Assembly: GCA_007922305.1 (NCBI GenBank)
Contig: ML677374.1
Coordinates: 11,767,246 to 11,831,245, forward strand
Origin: Dermatemys mawii
Taxonomy: Eukaryota; Chordata; Testudines; Dermatemydidae
Direction of reading: 5' to 3'
DNA: 64,000 bases
Shown here: positions 42,711 to 55,090 of the stretch, piece by piece
Layout of the letters: every line of letters begins with the position of its first letter
Numbering within the stretch: the first letter of the stretch is position 1
Position numbers and translations under genes: made by a program
The notes under the pieces: generated by a model
The model's database searches: none
The model's input: only the letters and a program-made list of their open reading frames with translations
What the model was told of the DNA's origin: nothing

Positions 42711-43389
42711 ACGGCTTGGTTACACTGGCACTTTATAGCGCTATAAAGCCCCCACGAGGGCTATAACCTCCTCCCTGTCCACACTGGCAAGGCAAATAGA
42801 GCGCTATAACCGCGGAGTTATAGCGCTCCTGGTAATCCACCTCCGCATGGGGAATAAGGGCTGTAGCGCAGCTGCTGTAGCACTACAGCAAGAATGTGGA
42901 CACCCACTGCGCTACAAGTGATCTCTTGAGATGCCTAGAGCCATTTAAGGCAATTGACGTCTCTTCCCTTTGTTTTGAACTTAGCTGGAGGAATGCGGAA
43001 GTACCTCTTTAGAGTTTCTCTCTTAACTCGGCAGATAAGCAATGCAAATGTTTAAGGAGGGAGCCTGTGTGAAAACAAAGCCCTCTGTGAACCGAGGCTC
43101 ACTGACAGGCTTTCAGAAGAACGGAAAAACCACTGGCTCTCTCCCTCCATATACACACAACACATCCCCCGTTATCCGCCTCGTTTAAAAAGCATGTTGC
43201 ACCCAGCTGAATGCTGGGATACCTGCCCTAATGCGCTGCTCTTAATGCCGCATTAAGTGCCCCAAATGTGGCCATGCTATACCGCTGGCGCGTCTGAGTG
43301 TGGACATACAATAGCGCTATACGTATTACTGTATAAGGGGACCGCTATAACCAATAACGCTATAATCTTGTAAGTGTAACCATAACCAT
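42711..43389 (-). mobile_element. Non-autonomous Harbinger derivative, about 680 bp
   Basis: The left ~210 bp (from 'ggcttggttacactggcac') closely matches the reversed right end of the autonomous Harbinger. The right ~200 bp ('ctaatgcgctgctcttaatg' through 'cttgtaagtgtaacca') matches its reversed left end. TAGCGCTA palindromes occur at 42736 and 43312. The central ~270 bp does not match the autonomous copy but resembles the MITE at 39.7-40.5 kb. It has no coding capacity and could be mobilised only in trans. Confidence 0.85.
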
Positions 43390-44630
43390 ATCCATTGCCT
43401 GTTGGATGTCAGCCCACCGCAACTCTCACAGCTATAGGCACCCTCTGCCCTGAGGCTGACAACCCGAGCTGTCAGCCCAGCACAGAGCTCCCACCTTGAG
43501 CTCCCCTGCCCTGGGGCTGACAGCTCTCAGGTCTACAGGGAGTGTCCTAAAATATGAGATAACACAGACTTTTCATGCAACTCTGTCCATAAAACCTGCA
43601 TTGCAAGGAACATTGCTACCTATCTTTAACACAGCATCAGCATGCACAGCTGAATGCCAGGTAAAATGTGCTAAATACATGAAAGACTCAGCTCCAAAGA
43701 GCCCCAAACTATAAGCAATGTCCAAGGGACATTCCCAATAACAAGGCATGAAATGCATCCAGATATTTCCAGAAAATGATTCTCCATAGGGGAGTAGGGA
43801 GGGGTTACATAGCCCCTATTTACTCCTGTACAACCAGACCAAAGGTGCTGGTAACCTATAATGGGGCCAAAGTGGGTTCTTACTCTCCCTTAAGGCTGTA
43901 CATGGCAGCACAGGCCAAAGGACGAGTGAGCCTATATGATGTTTTTCACACCTTTTTCTGTCTTCCATAAACATCTGTAAGTAACCTCTAAACATGTATT
44001 CTTGGACGAACAGGAGTCCAGAGGTTAAGATGCTCTATTGCTCACAATATGAAGGAAGCAAGGGGGCTGAAACCCACAGTCTCAGAGGCGGCAAGGCCTA
44101 CCCTGATGGAAGAATAAGAGCCCTTGTGGGTCTGAGACGCTGAAGGGGTTCTTCCCAGAGACTGTTTAAAAGCAGGAGGTAGCACCAAACCTATGGATCC
44201 CTGACAGTGTCTGATTAGTTTTCTAGTGACATTAAGGTTTTGGCTTTGATCTACAAAACGCTGAATGCTTTGGGCATTAATTACTTCAAAGTTCACTGGT
44301 CTCTTGGGGCCGCACCGTGACAAGTTGCGATCAATGGATGTTTGTGAGCTGACAGTCCCCTGGGGCTCGTCTTCACTACAAAATTAACTCGAGCTATGAC
44401 TCATATGTTGGCCCTAATTCAAGTTCCCCCACGTGCCCAGAATAGAACAGACAAGTACTCCCACCATTCGCTGGAAGAGAATGAAAAGAGCAGCTCAGAC
44501 AACTGATGGGCTAAAAGTGTGGACCTGTGGGACTTCGTAACTCCAGTGTTATTTGGTCGTGGGACTGCTTTCACTTGAGTGGAATAATTTGAGCATAGAC
44601 ATTAAAAGTCTATAGCTGGGCATTTGCCAC
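43390..44630. other. Single-copy DNA plus possible MITE scrap
   Basis: No gene was recognised. Near 44368 'gctcgtcttcactacaaaat' looks like the start of another MITE, but no partner terminus was convincing. Confidence 0.35.
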
Positions 44631-44631
44631 G

Positions 44632-44746
44632 AGCATGTTCTGTGTTTGTACAGTATGTAGCACAACAGAATCCTGGTCCGTGACCAGGCTTCCAGGTGTG
44701 ATGACAACACAAATAATAAATAATAATAATAATAATAATAATGAGG
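44632..44746 (+). repeat. SINE 3' tail followed by (AAT)n
   Basis: 'ttctgtgtttgtacagtatg', 'tagcacaacagaatcctggt' and 'ccgtgaccaggcttccaggt' are the tail of the same SINE family, ending in about ten taa units. Confidence 0.75.
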
Positions 44747-44749
44747 GTC

Positions 44750-45457
44750 TTTTTCTCTGAAACATACATCCCTCTTTGGTCTGACAAAGTCTGGATTTGT
44801 TAATCTGCAGAGCCTACTGCAAAGACAGGAGATTTAAGATGTCTGGTCATGAGGATCTTATTGACTTTCAGCAGTTACCGTAGGTTATGGCATGAAGTGG
44901 TTTGCGTGAGAGTCTATTGTAATTTGTATCATTTTGATCTCATTGCGATATTTATATAGTTTCTAAGATATAGACAGGCATTTCCAACAAGTAAATCAAT
45001 CAATCAAATACAACATCCAAAAATGGCAACGGATCAAAAGGTACTACACAGCACACTCCTGAACCTTCCGTTGTGATGTATGTATATTTAATATGCACCC
45101 GCTCAAGAGAGCAGGTTTTCACAAGGCCAGCCTTCAGTGCCCAGCAGTGAAATGAAAAAGATCAATAACAATGTTATTAAATATTTAATTGATGCAAAGA
45201 AATATCACCCTGCCATATCGCCTATTGCTAATCACTTTCATTTAGATGGATGCAACCCAGATGACATCAATGGAACATATTACTGCAATGGAACACCCAG
45301 GGCTCAGAAACAAAACAAACACGAATTTATACTATCTTGAGACTTGGAGCCACATGGGAGGGAAGAGTAATTTTAGACTAAGAACCAAAACATTCCACAA
45401 TTGATCCTTAACAAAGCAGCCAAGGTGAAAAACATCTACACCTACTCCACAGAGACA
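44750..45457. other. Single-copy DNA, nothing recognised
   Basis: No gene or repeat was recognised. Confidence 0.4.
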
Positions 45458-45589
45458 GCTGTAGGTAGGCTGACCAGTGTCAAAAATTGGGACAGGAGGT
45501 TGGGGGCAATAGGTTCCTATGTGAGAAAAAGACCTAAAAATCAGGACTGTCCCTATAAAATCAGGACATCTGGTCACCCTAGCTGTAGG
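45458..45589 (-). mobile_element. Short hAT-like MITE ('tagggtgaccagat' family), copy 2, 8-bp TSD
   Basis: The element 45466-45581 runs from taggctgaccag to catctggtcaccct. The octamer gctgtagg flanks it exactly at 45458-45465 and 45582-45589, as expected for hAT. It is in reverse orientation to copy 1. Confidence 0.92.
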
Positions 45590-45938
45590 AAAGCTGTCTA
45601 ACATGTATATGGGTTTTATTCTTCAACATTTGTTTTCAGAATTGCTATTTTCTGAACTTTCCACATTTCATGGACTTTGCAATTAAACTCTTAGGCTTAC
45701 CTAGTGGTGCATGCTCAGGGCTTACACAATTTTCCATGATGCATTACAAACACCAATAAAATAGTAAGGATGAAAGAAGAACATTATCCATTGGTCCATA
45801 TGGTTACCACTACCATGGATGTGTACCACATGTCCACTGGAAACTGCTGAGGGCTAATTTCTCTTTTCTGGAGAAGGATGCATAATTATATTGTAATTAA
45901 AATATTATCTGTGTATTTGGCTGGGTCGGTGTTAATGC

Positions 45939-46083
45939 CTCTTGCTCATGTGATCAGTATCAGAGAAGTAGCCATGTTAGTCTGGATCTGCAAAAGCGAC
46001 AAAGAGTCTTGTAGCACCTTATAGATAGACTAATAGATGTTTAGGAGGGGCTACAAGACTCTTTGTCGCTCTTGCTCATGTGA
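45939..46083 (+). mobile_element. Short foldback PLE insertion, 15-bp TSD
   Basis: ctcttgctcatgtga is duplicated at 45939-45953 and 46069-46083. The 115-bp insert begins 'tcagtatcagagaagtagcc' and folds back: gcgacaaagagtcttgta and tacaagactctttgtcgc are perfect 18-bp complementary arms, the second ending exactly at the right TSD. Confidence 0.92.
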
Positions 46084-46249
46084 GTTTGCAGGGTGATAAC
46101 TCAAACAAAAAAAAGTCAGGATTCTGTGATTCAGAAACAGTTTCTGAAGTTCAGGAGTACAACACACAGGTGTATGCTTGTATGGTACGTATGGGAAAAA
46201 AGCATTTTTTAGGGGTCTGAGCACAGGTGTAGGATCCAGGAACTCCTTA

Positions 46250-46850
46250 GTTCTAATCTCATAGAAATGTAGGACTGGAAGGGACCTTGATAGGTCATCT
46301 AGTCCAGTCCCCTGACTGAGGCAGGACTAAATATTATCTAGACCATCTCTGACAGGTGTTTGTCTAACTTGTTTTTAAAAACCTCCAATGATGGAGATTC
46401 TAAAACCTCCCTCAGTAATTTGTTCCAGTGCTTAACCACCCTGACAGGAAGATTTTCGTAATGTCTAACCTAAATCTCCCCTGCTGCAATTTAAGACCAT
46501 TGTTTCTTGTCTTGTCTTCAGTGGTTAAGGAGAACAATTTATCACCGTCCTCTTTACAACAGCCCTTTACATACTTGAAGACTGCTATCATCTCCCCCTC
46601 AGTCTCCTTTTCTCCAGACTCAAACCCATTTTTTCCATCTTTTCTCATAACCATGTTCTCTAGACCTTTAATACTTTTTTTTTTTTGCTCCTCCTTCTGG
46701 ACTTTCTCCAGTTTGTCCACATCTTTTCCAAAACGTGATGCCCAGAACTGGACACAGTACTCCAGTTGAAGCCTTATCAGTGCTGTGTAGAGTGGAAGAA
46801 TTACTTCTCATGTCTTTTTTACAATACTCCTGCTAATATATCGGCTGGTT
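46250..46850 (-). mobile_element. CR1 LINE 3' portion, reverse orientation
   Basis: About 600 bp, the best CR1 copy here. Its reversed 3' end is 'tcatagaaatgtaggactgg', followed by 'gaccttgataggtcatctag'. A 102-codon minus-strand frame (46412-46720) still reads LEKVQKEEQ, GEMIAVFKYVKG and NGLKLQQGRFRLDITK, the C-terminal peptides of the CR1 ORF2 reverse transcriptase. It is 5'-truncated with scattered lesions. Confidence 0.9.
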
Positions 46851-46882
46851 ATTTCAAAACTTTGTACTGGATTGTCGAATAC

Positions 46883-46945
46883 AATAGGCCAGATCCTTGG
46901 CTTCAGTGGAGAAATGCTGATTTACATTAGTTGAGATTCTGGCCC
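46883..46945. repeat. Interspersed palindromic repeat of the 'gatctggccc' type
   Basis: 'ggccagatccttggcttcag' at the left and 'ttagttgagattctggcccc' at the right are near-complements. Confidence 0.5.
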
Positions 46946-46949
46946 CTTT

Positions 46950-47467
46950 TGGATATATCCTCCTACATAACATATTATAAACAATAGTTATTAATGATAA
47001 TGATTTGATAACTTCTATTTCATACAGCATCTTTCTGCTTAAGCTTCCCATAGCATTTACATTTTACAGGTCATATACAGAATTCACATGGAATTGCAGA
47101 CAGCTCTGGGGTGAAATATCACCAGCATACTATAATGGGAGTTCTGTAAATGGTTACTGACATAGTAAAGCTTGTTATTGTAACAGTACAGTGCACTAAT
47201 ATGAAAGATATTAAAATAATAAATTGAAACACCACTATAAATTTGAGGTTACAGTTGTCTCCATCTATTTAGCAAGAAATCTCGGCAATGGTTATTTCAA
47301 AAATCATGAAATAAGGAGCTAGACAAACATAATGAACAGTTAAATGATTATTCAAAACCTATACCGAAAGTGTATTTTTTATAAGCAGCATTCTTTGAAC
47401 AAGGAGCTTAGATTTCTCCCAAGCTTTAGCACAATTCACACCAAGAACTTACTCTTCAGGACATAAT

Positions 47468-47504
<37 letters not shown>

Positions 47505-49535
47505 CGCATTACAACCTATTTAGAAATATATAATTACAGATTTAATCCTAACACACCCAATCCACAATTCTCAGACTTCGAATGCTCTTCCCAGAAGCTC
47601 AGTCAGCTCTCTCAGTAATTCACGGTTAGAGCTTAACTGCTCAAGAGAGACAATGTTCCCCGCACACGCCCTGACAGCAAAACATTATTTAATTCTTTTA
47701 CTGAATTAGCCTGCTGCTGTCTGTGACACCAAATGAGAGAGAAGTGACCCGATTGCTACTCAAGACACACAATGTTCAGCACAGAAGGGTATATCAGGCT
47801 ACATAAATATTTGATTTCATTGTATTTTAAACAAGTAAACTCTCTTTAACAACAAATAAAGGTAGGTACTCTATAATTGTTTCTTCTTTTTCAAATCATA
47901 CCACTGGGAACTCTGTTAAAGCCTCAGCTCTGGACCTCTCCAATGATGCTCAGTTTTACAAATGCTATGACACAGATTACTGCCAGAGTTTGACCCACCA
48001 TATTTTTTCTTTCAGTCGTGAATCTACGCAACTTCCCACAGCTTTGCAAAGAATCTTTCCTAGACTTCATTTTCGTGCATTAGAATCTGTTTTAATCCTT
48101 TCCTGTGAAACATGTGAAAAGTACACTATAATTACACAAACTCTTAATTAAACCGAAGAATTGAATGCATCTTCAATGTTTCTATTGCCATGGGTAATTC
48201 TACTCAATTAGGACAATAGACTTCCATTTATTACTGCACTCCTAATTGCTAGCCATTTTCTCGGTTAGTAATTGCTAAATGCTATCAGAAAATGTACTTA
48301 AACATACATATTGTCACAAAATGATATTTCCACCCACACCAGGAATAAAAGGTATAATGTTCAAACATTGGTTTGGATAATACGTCACAGTTCCCTCACC
48401 CCCTTAATGCTTAAATAGCTGATTTTGTAAAGGATAAATATCTGCAATGAGTCCTGCAGCTATTCATATTCATTGAATAATGAACTTACCAGAGAAGAAA
48501 TCAATGTTCCAACTGTTAAAGTATCCAATGCTGAGCACAAATAGGTGCAAAAAAAATCCTGAACAACATGGGAGTCCTGCTATTCAGGAGACTGAAAAAG
48601 TTACATGTCCAGAAGAAAACAGCCAGCTAGGTCTGATGAAGTGAGCTTTATGACAGACAGAGACTCAGACATGCAAAACACTTCTCTCTGGACAAGGCAG
48701 GGTTCTGTAATTGCTCTTGATGGCTAGTGGCCAGACAAAACCTCTCCAAGTACGCCTGCCTTTCTTCCCCTCCCTTGCTCTCACTCTCACTCCTTTGCAG
48801 ATGTTTCTCTATGAGCATATACAAATCAGAGAGATGCTGTATTTTCAGTAATCCCTTGCCACATAGCTGGTAAAGCTTGTTACTGTGTTCGCTGATCATC
48901 ACCAGAAGTCAAACTGGAGCCATGAAAAGGTCATTAAACATTAGACTCTAGCTTTTCACTTTGCAGAGATGTCTAATTCTCATGACAAGACAGTTTGCAA
49001 CTTGAACTGCTTCTTCCTTCTTCACCACCTCAGCACTGCTCTACTCCAAGCCCCTACCTACCAAGTCGGCTTTGTGCTAATGTACACTGCCAGCCTCTGA
49101 TACATGCACTAAGAGATCCAACAGGGATCCCACAGACTAGACCAGAGCAATCTACCAAAGACACACTGATTTCCTTTTTCCTTTCAGAAGGAAGCACCCA
49201 CTACCACCACCTAAAAACCCAAGAAACCCTTCAATAGCTAGATTTCTGTATCCTTTAATACTTTAACAGAACTCTGACAAAACCAGAGAAAAATCTGCTG
49301 CAGGACTGAATGATTTCAAGCTGACAGGAGAGCACCACAACAGGAGAGAGAGAATTCCACCTAGCACTACCAGACACTTTCACTGCGAACCCCAAGTGGT
49401 TTAAGAAATTGACCAATTCATTTTCCATCTCTTACTTCATCTAGTTTGTCATTTATTTTAACCTGAAGCAGCACAATGGGGTGGCCTGGGGCAAGTGGAA
49501 CACTTGCCACGTGGAGGATCATGTAACTATAAAGG
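46950..49535. other. Single-copy AT-rich DNA with a (GA)n tract
   Basis: No gene was recognised. A (GA)n run of about 15 units lies at 47472-47502. Confidence 0.4.
47472..47502. repeat. (GA)n microsatellite
   Basis: About fifteen uninterrupted ga units. Confidence 0.95.
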
Positions 49536-49589
49536 TAGCTCAACAGCAAGATCCGGTGAGCTGTACTGGGGCGGACTGGTTTCCCCAGA

Positions 49590-50143
49590 CAGCAATTTAA
49601 AGGGCCTGGGGCTCCCAGCAGTGGTTGCAGCCCTGGGCCCTTTAAATTGCCACCAGAGCCCCACTGCCAGAGCCCTGGGGTAGCAGCGGCAGGGCTCGGG
49701 CGGCAATTTAAAGGGCCCGGGGCTCCTCACGCCTCTACTGTTTTGGGCCCTTTAAATCACTACTGGAGCTCCGCCTCCGCTACCCCAGGGCTCCGGCAGC
49801 AAGGCTCAGGTGGCGATTTAAAAGGCCCGGAGCTCCCACTGCCGCTACGTTCTGGGGCCCTTTAAATCACCTCCCGAGCCCCGCTGCTGGAGCCTTGGGG
49901 TAGTGGCAGTGGGCCTCCGGCAGTGATTTAAAGGGCCAGGGGCTCCCGGTTGCCTCTACTGCAGCAGAGTCCTGGGCCCTTTAAAGCTCTGCTACAGCCT
50001 GGGGCCCCGGAGTCGCGGCAGCAACCAGGAGCCCCCAGGACTCCGATCGTGATTTAAAGGCCCTGTCTCTTCCGGTTGAGGCCCTGCCCCCTCCTCAGGA
50101 CTCCGGGAGTGCCAATAAGTCCTTTAAGTTACTTTCACCCCTG
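49590..50143 (-). repeat. GC-rich tandem array, about 110-bp unit, five copies, in a MITE-like element
   Basis: The word atttaaaggg or a one-base variant recurs at 49595, 49706, 49816, 49926 and 50052: spacing 111, 110, 110 and 126. Each is followed by a GC-rich half and then by its mirror (ggccctttaaa at about 49636, 49749, 49856 and 49976), so every unit is itself foldback. The array ends in 'taagttactttcacccctg' (to 50143), whose reverse complement caggggtgaaagtaac has the look of a hAT terminus. The matching left terminus was not found. Open frames within it are by-products of GC content. Confidence 0.8.
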
Positions 50144-52440
50144 AAAATGCCACAGGAGGAATCTTTCATTGTAGACTGTGGAGCAGCTATCGCATCAATA
50201 TCCGCAGAACACACAGCCTTATTGCTAGTGCAGCCCCTCTGTGGCTACCGTGCATCCCCACTGCTGGACAGATGCCATGCAGATTGCAAATCTGGTGATG
50301 CGCCACTTACAGTGAAAGCTTTCCCGTCAGAAATAACTACATCACTATGAAATCGAAAAGTTTGCACTGGGATTGTGGAATAAGTCTTAGAAAAGTAGGG
50401 GCAGAAGTTTCCATTGAAGCAATGATGTATTCACCAGTGGAAAGATTTCTCATCCCCATTAATCTGGGACTTCACCATGATGATGGTGACAGTGCACTAG
50501 TGAACTGTCACTGTGCTTCTGAGCTCACCTCTTAAATTCCAGCACTTATGACTGGGGATGTGTCCTTAATGCAGCAAACCTGAGACTCATGGGGAGTCCT
50601 CTGCCTTTTGACATGGGAGAGATGCACTGTGATGCAAAGACAAGGAAGTCGCCATGAAGGTATGACCGTGAGTGTTTCCTGAGAGGTGCTATTACTCAGT
50701 GCCCAAGGGGCAGGTGCTCAACATTTGTCAGGAGGCAATTGAAACTTCACAGGATAGAGCTCTTATTGAATAGGTATGTGGTGCTACACCTTGCTCCTGC
50801 TTACGTCAAATGGCAAAACTCCTATAGACTTAAATGAGAGCCGGGTTAGATCCTTGGCAGCATTGGATATTAGCAAGACATTCAATTTTAAGTACACCTC
50901 TCAGTTCTGTCAACTAACAGATGCAATGCTGACACTGGAACCCAGTACTAAGGGGAATGCTGTAATGTCAGAGGTGCTGATATTCAGATGAAATGTAGAA
51001 CCGAGGCCCCTTCTGTCTATCTGTGGGGGACGTTCAGCTAAAATGAATGATCCCATGGTTGAAGAACAGGGCAAAACAACTTAATTAAAAAAAAATCCCC
51101 AAACTTCTAACATCCGAAGCTACTACGTAACACACAGCAGAATGCATAACAGCTAAAGGATTTCCCTGCAAAGTCACTGCAAACTCCTGCCTTTATTAAA
51201 AGAGTGACAGACACTATTGAATAAAAATCTATTCTAGTTTATCGGACGCAGAACAAGGCCACTTCTTGAATCAATGCAATCCTCTGCACAAGATGCAGCT
51301 GTGCTAGTCACCTTTTTATATCTCATTTACGAGTCTCATACAGGAAGAATTAAGACACCAATGCAATAGTGAGCCACATTTTCATATTTCCAATCACATC
51401 ATTTTCTGCTTTGCTAACTTTTAGTCACTCGGATCTTTTTCTCTCCACATTTTAAAAGGTCACACTTTCCCCTTTTCCTTTGGTAGACAGAGGTGCAGCT
51501 GCAAAAGGGCTCCTGGCTGCTTTAGCCCCCTGCTTCTTTTTTAACTGCAGATGTCTCTGTAGGAAACGCTCTAAAGGGATTCTGGAGGCAGACAGTGTTC
51601 TACAAATGTTTCAAAGCAGATCCAACATTTTCAGTGAATACAAGCTTTTGACTGATATATAGGAAGAAGCCTGAATAAGCTCAGATCTGAGAATTGAAGG
51701 TTTTTCTAAAGAAAACGCTCTAGAAATGCCTGCATTTAGATGGAGGAAAAATGTGTGAGAATCAAGAACAAAGCCATAAGAAGCAGAGGGAGCGAATAAC
51801 CTTTCATATCAAATTGCTTTCCCCACTAGATACAGTTCCAGCCCGTACGTTACCATTTGATGCAAATGTCTGACAGAAAAGCACTAGTGGAAAATAGATA
51901 AAAGATTATCTGTGACATTACGAAAAATGAAAGCTTAAAAATGGATACAAGTTCCTTGAAAAAAAAAATAGTTTTTTTGAAAGACAACAATAGCCCCTAT
52001 GGTTTATTCAATATGGATGCCCTGCTGCTGTCCACCATTGTTCTAATGACTTACACCAGCTCATCAGTTTTCAGAAGCCTTCCCTGCTGGTTTCTCTTTG
52101 CCAGAAACATAAGGTCCAAGAACCTATCACAGTTATTTTTCCTCTTCCCCAACTTAAAACTGGTGCTAGAAATTCAGCTGGAGTAGTTCTACATGCTAGT
52201 CTCCCTCTGTGCTAAAGCACTGTGCAGCACACTTGATTTAACAGACAAATTATAGATTCCAGGCAGAGCTTTCAAATAGAGACATGAGTCTGATTTTCAT
52301 CCAGGTCTTTCTTGATTGGCCCAGCATGTCAGCCTTTCATTTAATGGGCCAAGCCCTGTTGAGAACACCTTTGCCATGCATCACACAGATTTGTTTTCTG
52401 AGCTCATCAGTAGAGAACTATGTGGGAGTCACAAGTCTAA
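50144..52440. other. Single-copy DNA, nothing recognised
   Basis: No gene or clear repeat was recognised. Open frames are all under 75 codons. Confidence 0.4.
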
Positions 52441-52444
52441 AGGC

Positions 52445-52600
52445 CTAATTCTAATTTTATCTACACTGGTTTGACACCAGCATAAGTCAGCTGGGTCAAA
52501 TCTTTAGCTGGTGTAAATCAGCATAGGCCCACTGAAGCCAACCAAGACCAGCTGAGGAACTGGCCCATTGATTTATATGGAATTACTCCTAATTTAGAGC
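52445..52600. repeat. Interspersed palindromic repeat of the 'ggtgtaaatcagcatag' type
   Basis: 'gctggtgtaaatcagcatag', 'cccactgaagccaa' and 'accagctgaggaactggccc' give the usual word order of this dispersed family. Confidence 0.55.
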
Positions 52601-52604
52601 AGCG

Positions 52605-53590
52605 TACACAGGAGCAGAACCAGGATGTTAGCACGTATGGGTTTTAGTGGGTTAATTCTTTAGCTGACCTCCAGTGGGGCTATGCTGATTTCCACAACTT
52701 GATGAACTCAGCCATTGTAATTGCATATGTTTAATATCAAAAGACAATAGCAAGCTCTTATCTACTGGTTATATTTTGCTTGCTGTTTATGGTACCCAGT
52801 TCCTAATGGTACAGAAGCACAATCTATTAGACAAGGTAACTATTCTCAATTTCAAAGTGCAATATATCTGTGTCTGGAGGACCACAATCATTTACCTTTT
52901 AAGTTCAGTTTAACACCACCAAATTCATATGCGCTCTTTTTATTAAATGAGAAACTGATGGAGATCAAACAATACAGGCACCATTCAATAGCTACATTTT
53001 CATTGTTCAATAATTCTGTGTTGTAATATGCAATTGACACTTTGGCAGTCATGCTGAAAAAAGCTGTGAAATTATACTGAAAATCTGAAAAGCAAGTCAT
53101 GGCCCGTTCTCGGATACCACAAAGATGGATAATCCTGATTCCTGCCATCTCATGCAAACTATCATGATTACTCCCATACGCTGTCATGGGGGTTGATTCC
53201 TTGAGGGCACCCTTAAGGACGAAGCTTATGTGTTGCTTCCATTTCCAGCCCCCACACATGAATCTTTGCCGCAACATCCAACACCCACTGACAAAGACCT
53301 GGAATTGTCTTTACTAGTGGAGGCAAAATGTTACACAGTGCAACACAGCCCTTCTTTCTTACATGTGTGATCATCTCAAGGACCAATTCTGTGAGGTGCT
53401 GAGCACCTCCCGGGTTCCAGGGAATGAAATGAGAGTTGAGGATACTCAGAACCTTGTAGGAATGGGCCTTAATTTAGAACCCTGCTTAATGCATCTCTCA
53501 ATGCTCCATTGTAGCTGCAAAACTGTTCTCCTTCAAGTCCCACTGCTGCTTGGGAGGCTCTTACCAAAACATACATTACTCAATTTGAGG
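52605..53590. other. Single-copy DNA, nothing recognised
   Basis: No gene was recognised. The 129-codon minus-strand frame at 52888-53277 lacks a domain and lies in AT-rich sequence. Confidence 0.35.
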
Positions 53591-53591
53591 C

Positions 53592-53710
53592 ACTAAACCT
53601 GGGGTGACCAAATAGCAAGTGTGAAAAACTGGGATGGGGGTGGGAGGTAATAGGAGCCTATTTAAGTTAAAGCCCCAAATATCGGGACATCTGGTCACCC
53701 TAACTAAAGA
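53592..53710 (-). mobile_element. Short hAT-like MITE ('tagggtgaccagat' family), copy 3
   Basis: The element 53600-53702 runs from tggggtgaccaaata to catctggtcaccctaa. Flanking octamers actaaacc and actaaaga match at 6 of 8 positions. Orientation as copy 2. Confidence 0.85.
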
Positions 53711-55052
53711 AGCTGCCTCACACAGAGTCTAGTTCAGGAAGACAGAAGCAGTCCACTGTTAAATTAACAGATGTGAATGGTGCGTAGAGTTGAGCTGATA
53801 TTTAAGGTGTCTAACTTTGGTCATTTTGCTTTTCCCATGAGGGGCAGTAGTCCAGATGCCTCCATGGGGGAAAAACACAATTGTGATCTTCATTAACCTT
53901 TGATAAGAACAGGTCACATTTTGTACTGAAACCCCCTTCCATCATGTTACCAGGTAAGTGACAAGGTAAGAGAGCTATACCTATATGTGCCATACATATC
54001 TATGAGCAGCAATGTTATGAATGGATTGAAAATCTTTCCGCATCAGCCAGGGATGGGGGCTGGAGTGGGATGGGAGGAGAGAGGGTTGCATAGGACTAGT
54101 GGACAAATTCTAATCTATGCAACCTGCATAATCTGTGGAAATCATAATTGGGATGAGAATTTTTCTGACCCAATCAGCAAAGTTTAAACCAGAAATCATA
54201 GGTTTAGAATCCACATGCAGCTTAATTAATAAATTCTCGGAAAGCCCCATTGATCTGACTGCTGTGGAGATGCTGATTTTTTCACCATGAAAGAAGCTAC
54301 CCTTATGGTCTCGGTAAAAAGCTCCTCTCCCCGCCCACAGTTAAAAAATGAGCTTTGAGCTACAAATTGGACGATTATACATAGTATTGTAGAGCAGCAG
54401 CAAAAAAAAGTGCTAATGAGCTGCAGGAAATCAGAAACAAAAAAGAAAATATTTTCCCTGTAGGCCAAACAAAATTAATTTTAAAAATTAATGTAAACCA
54501 CTAATGCAGCAAGTGCTTCCATTAAATTATGGGGCTACGACATGTACAATGCTATATTTTTGCCATTGAATTTGTTATCTAAAAGGTGTTCGTTGTTTAT
54601 TATGGTGTGAAAAGCTGTTTTCCTCCAGATAGGCTGGTTCATTAAGAAATTGGATCCTTGCCATAGTCCTATTTCTTAGCAATGAAGCGATGCCCTGTAG
54701 CAAAAAATGCAGAGACAGCTCTGTTTAATATCTGAAAAGCAAATCAAATAAGTCCAGTCTGCTTTTTAAAAAGGCTTTACAGAGATGAAATTCAAACAAA
54801 ATATTTCACTTTGTTGCCTAGTCAAAACTGCTCCTACAAATTCCAAGCCCTGCAAAATGATTAGGATCATCATACGATTACTACTAATAATAATAATGAA
54901 GCAAAATATAGATGTTGTTTTAAGTGAAAAGTTTACAGCCTTCTGTGCTATTAAAACACATTTATTTCCAGTGTTTTATTCATCATGTTGTGACAGGTTT
55001 GGTCTTAAGAAGAAATAAAATCTGTGTTTTACGAGTGAGTGAATGAGTGTGA

Positions 55053-55090
<38 letters not shown>

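Noticed and set aside
49495..49865. Frames of 62-72 codons in the GC-rich array
   Set aside because: By-products of the tandem units; different frames are open in successive copies.
49590..50143. Regularly spaced repeats resembling a CRISPR array
   Set aside because: The units are about 110 bp of related sequence without unique spacers, in a vertebrate genome; this is a satellite-like repeat.
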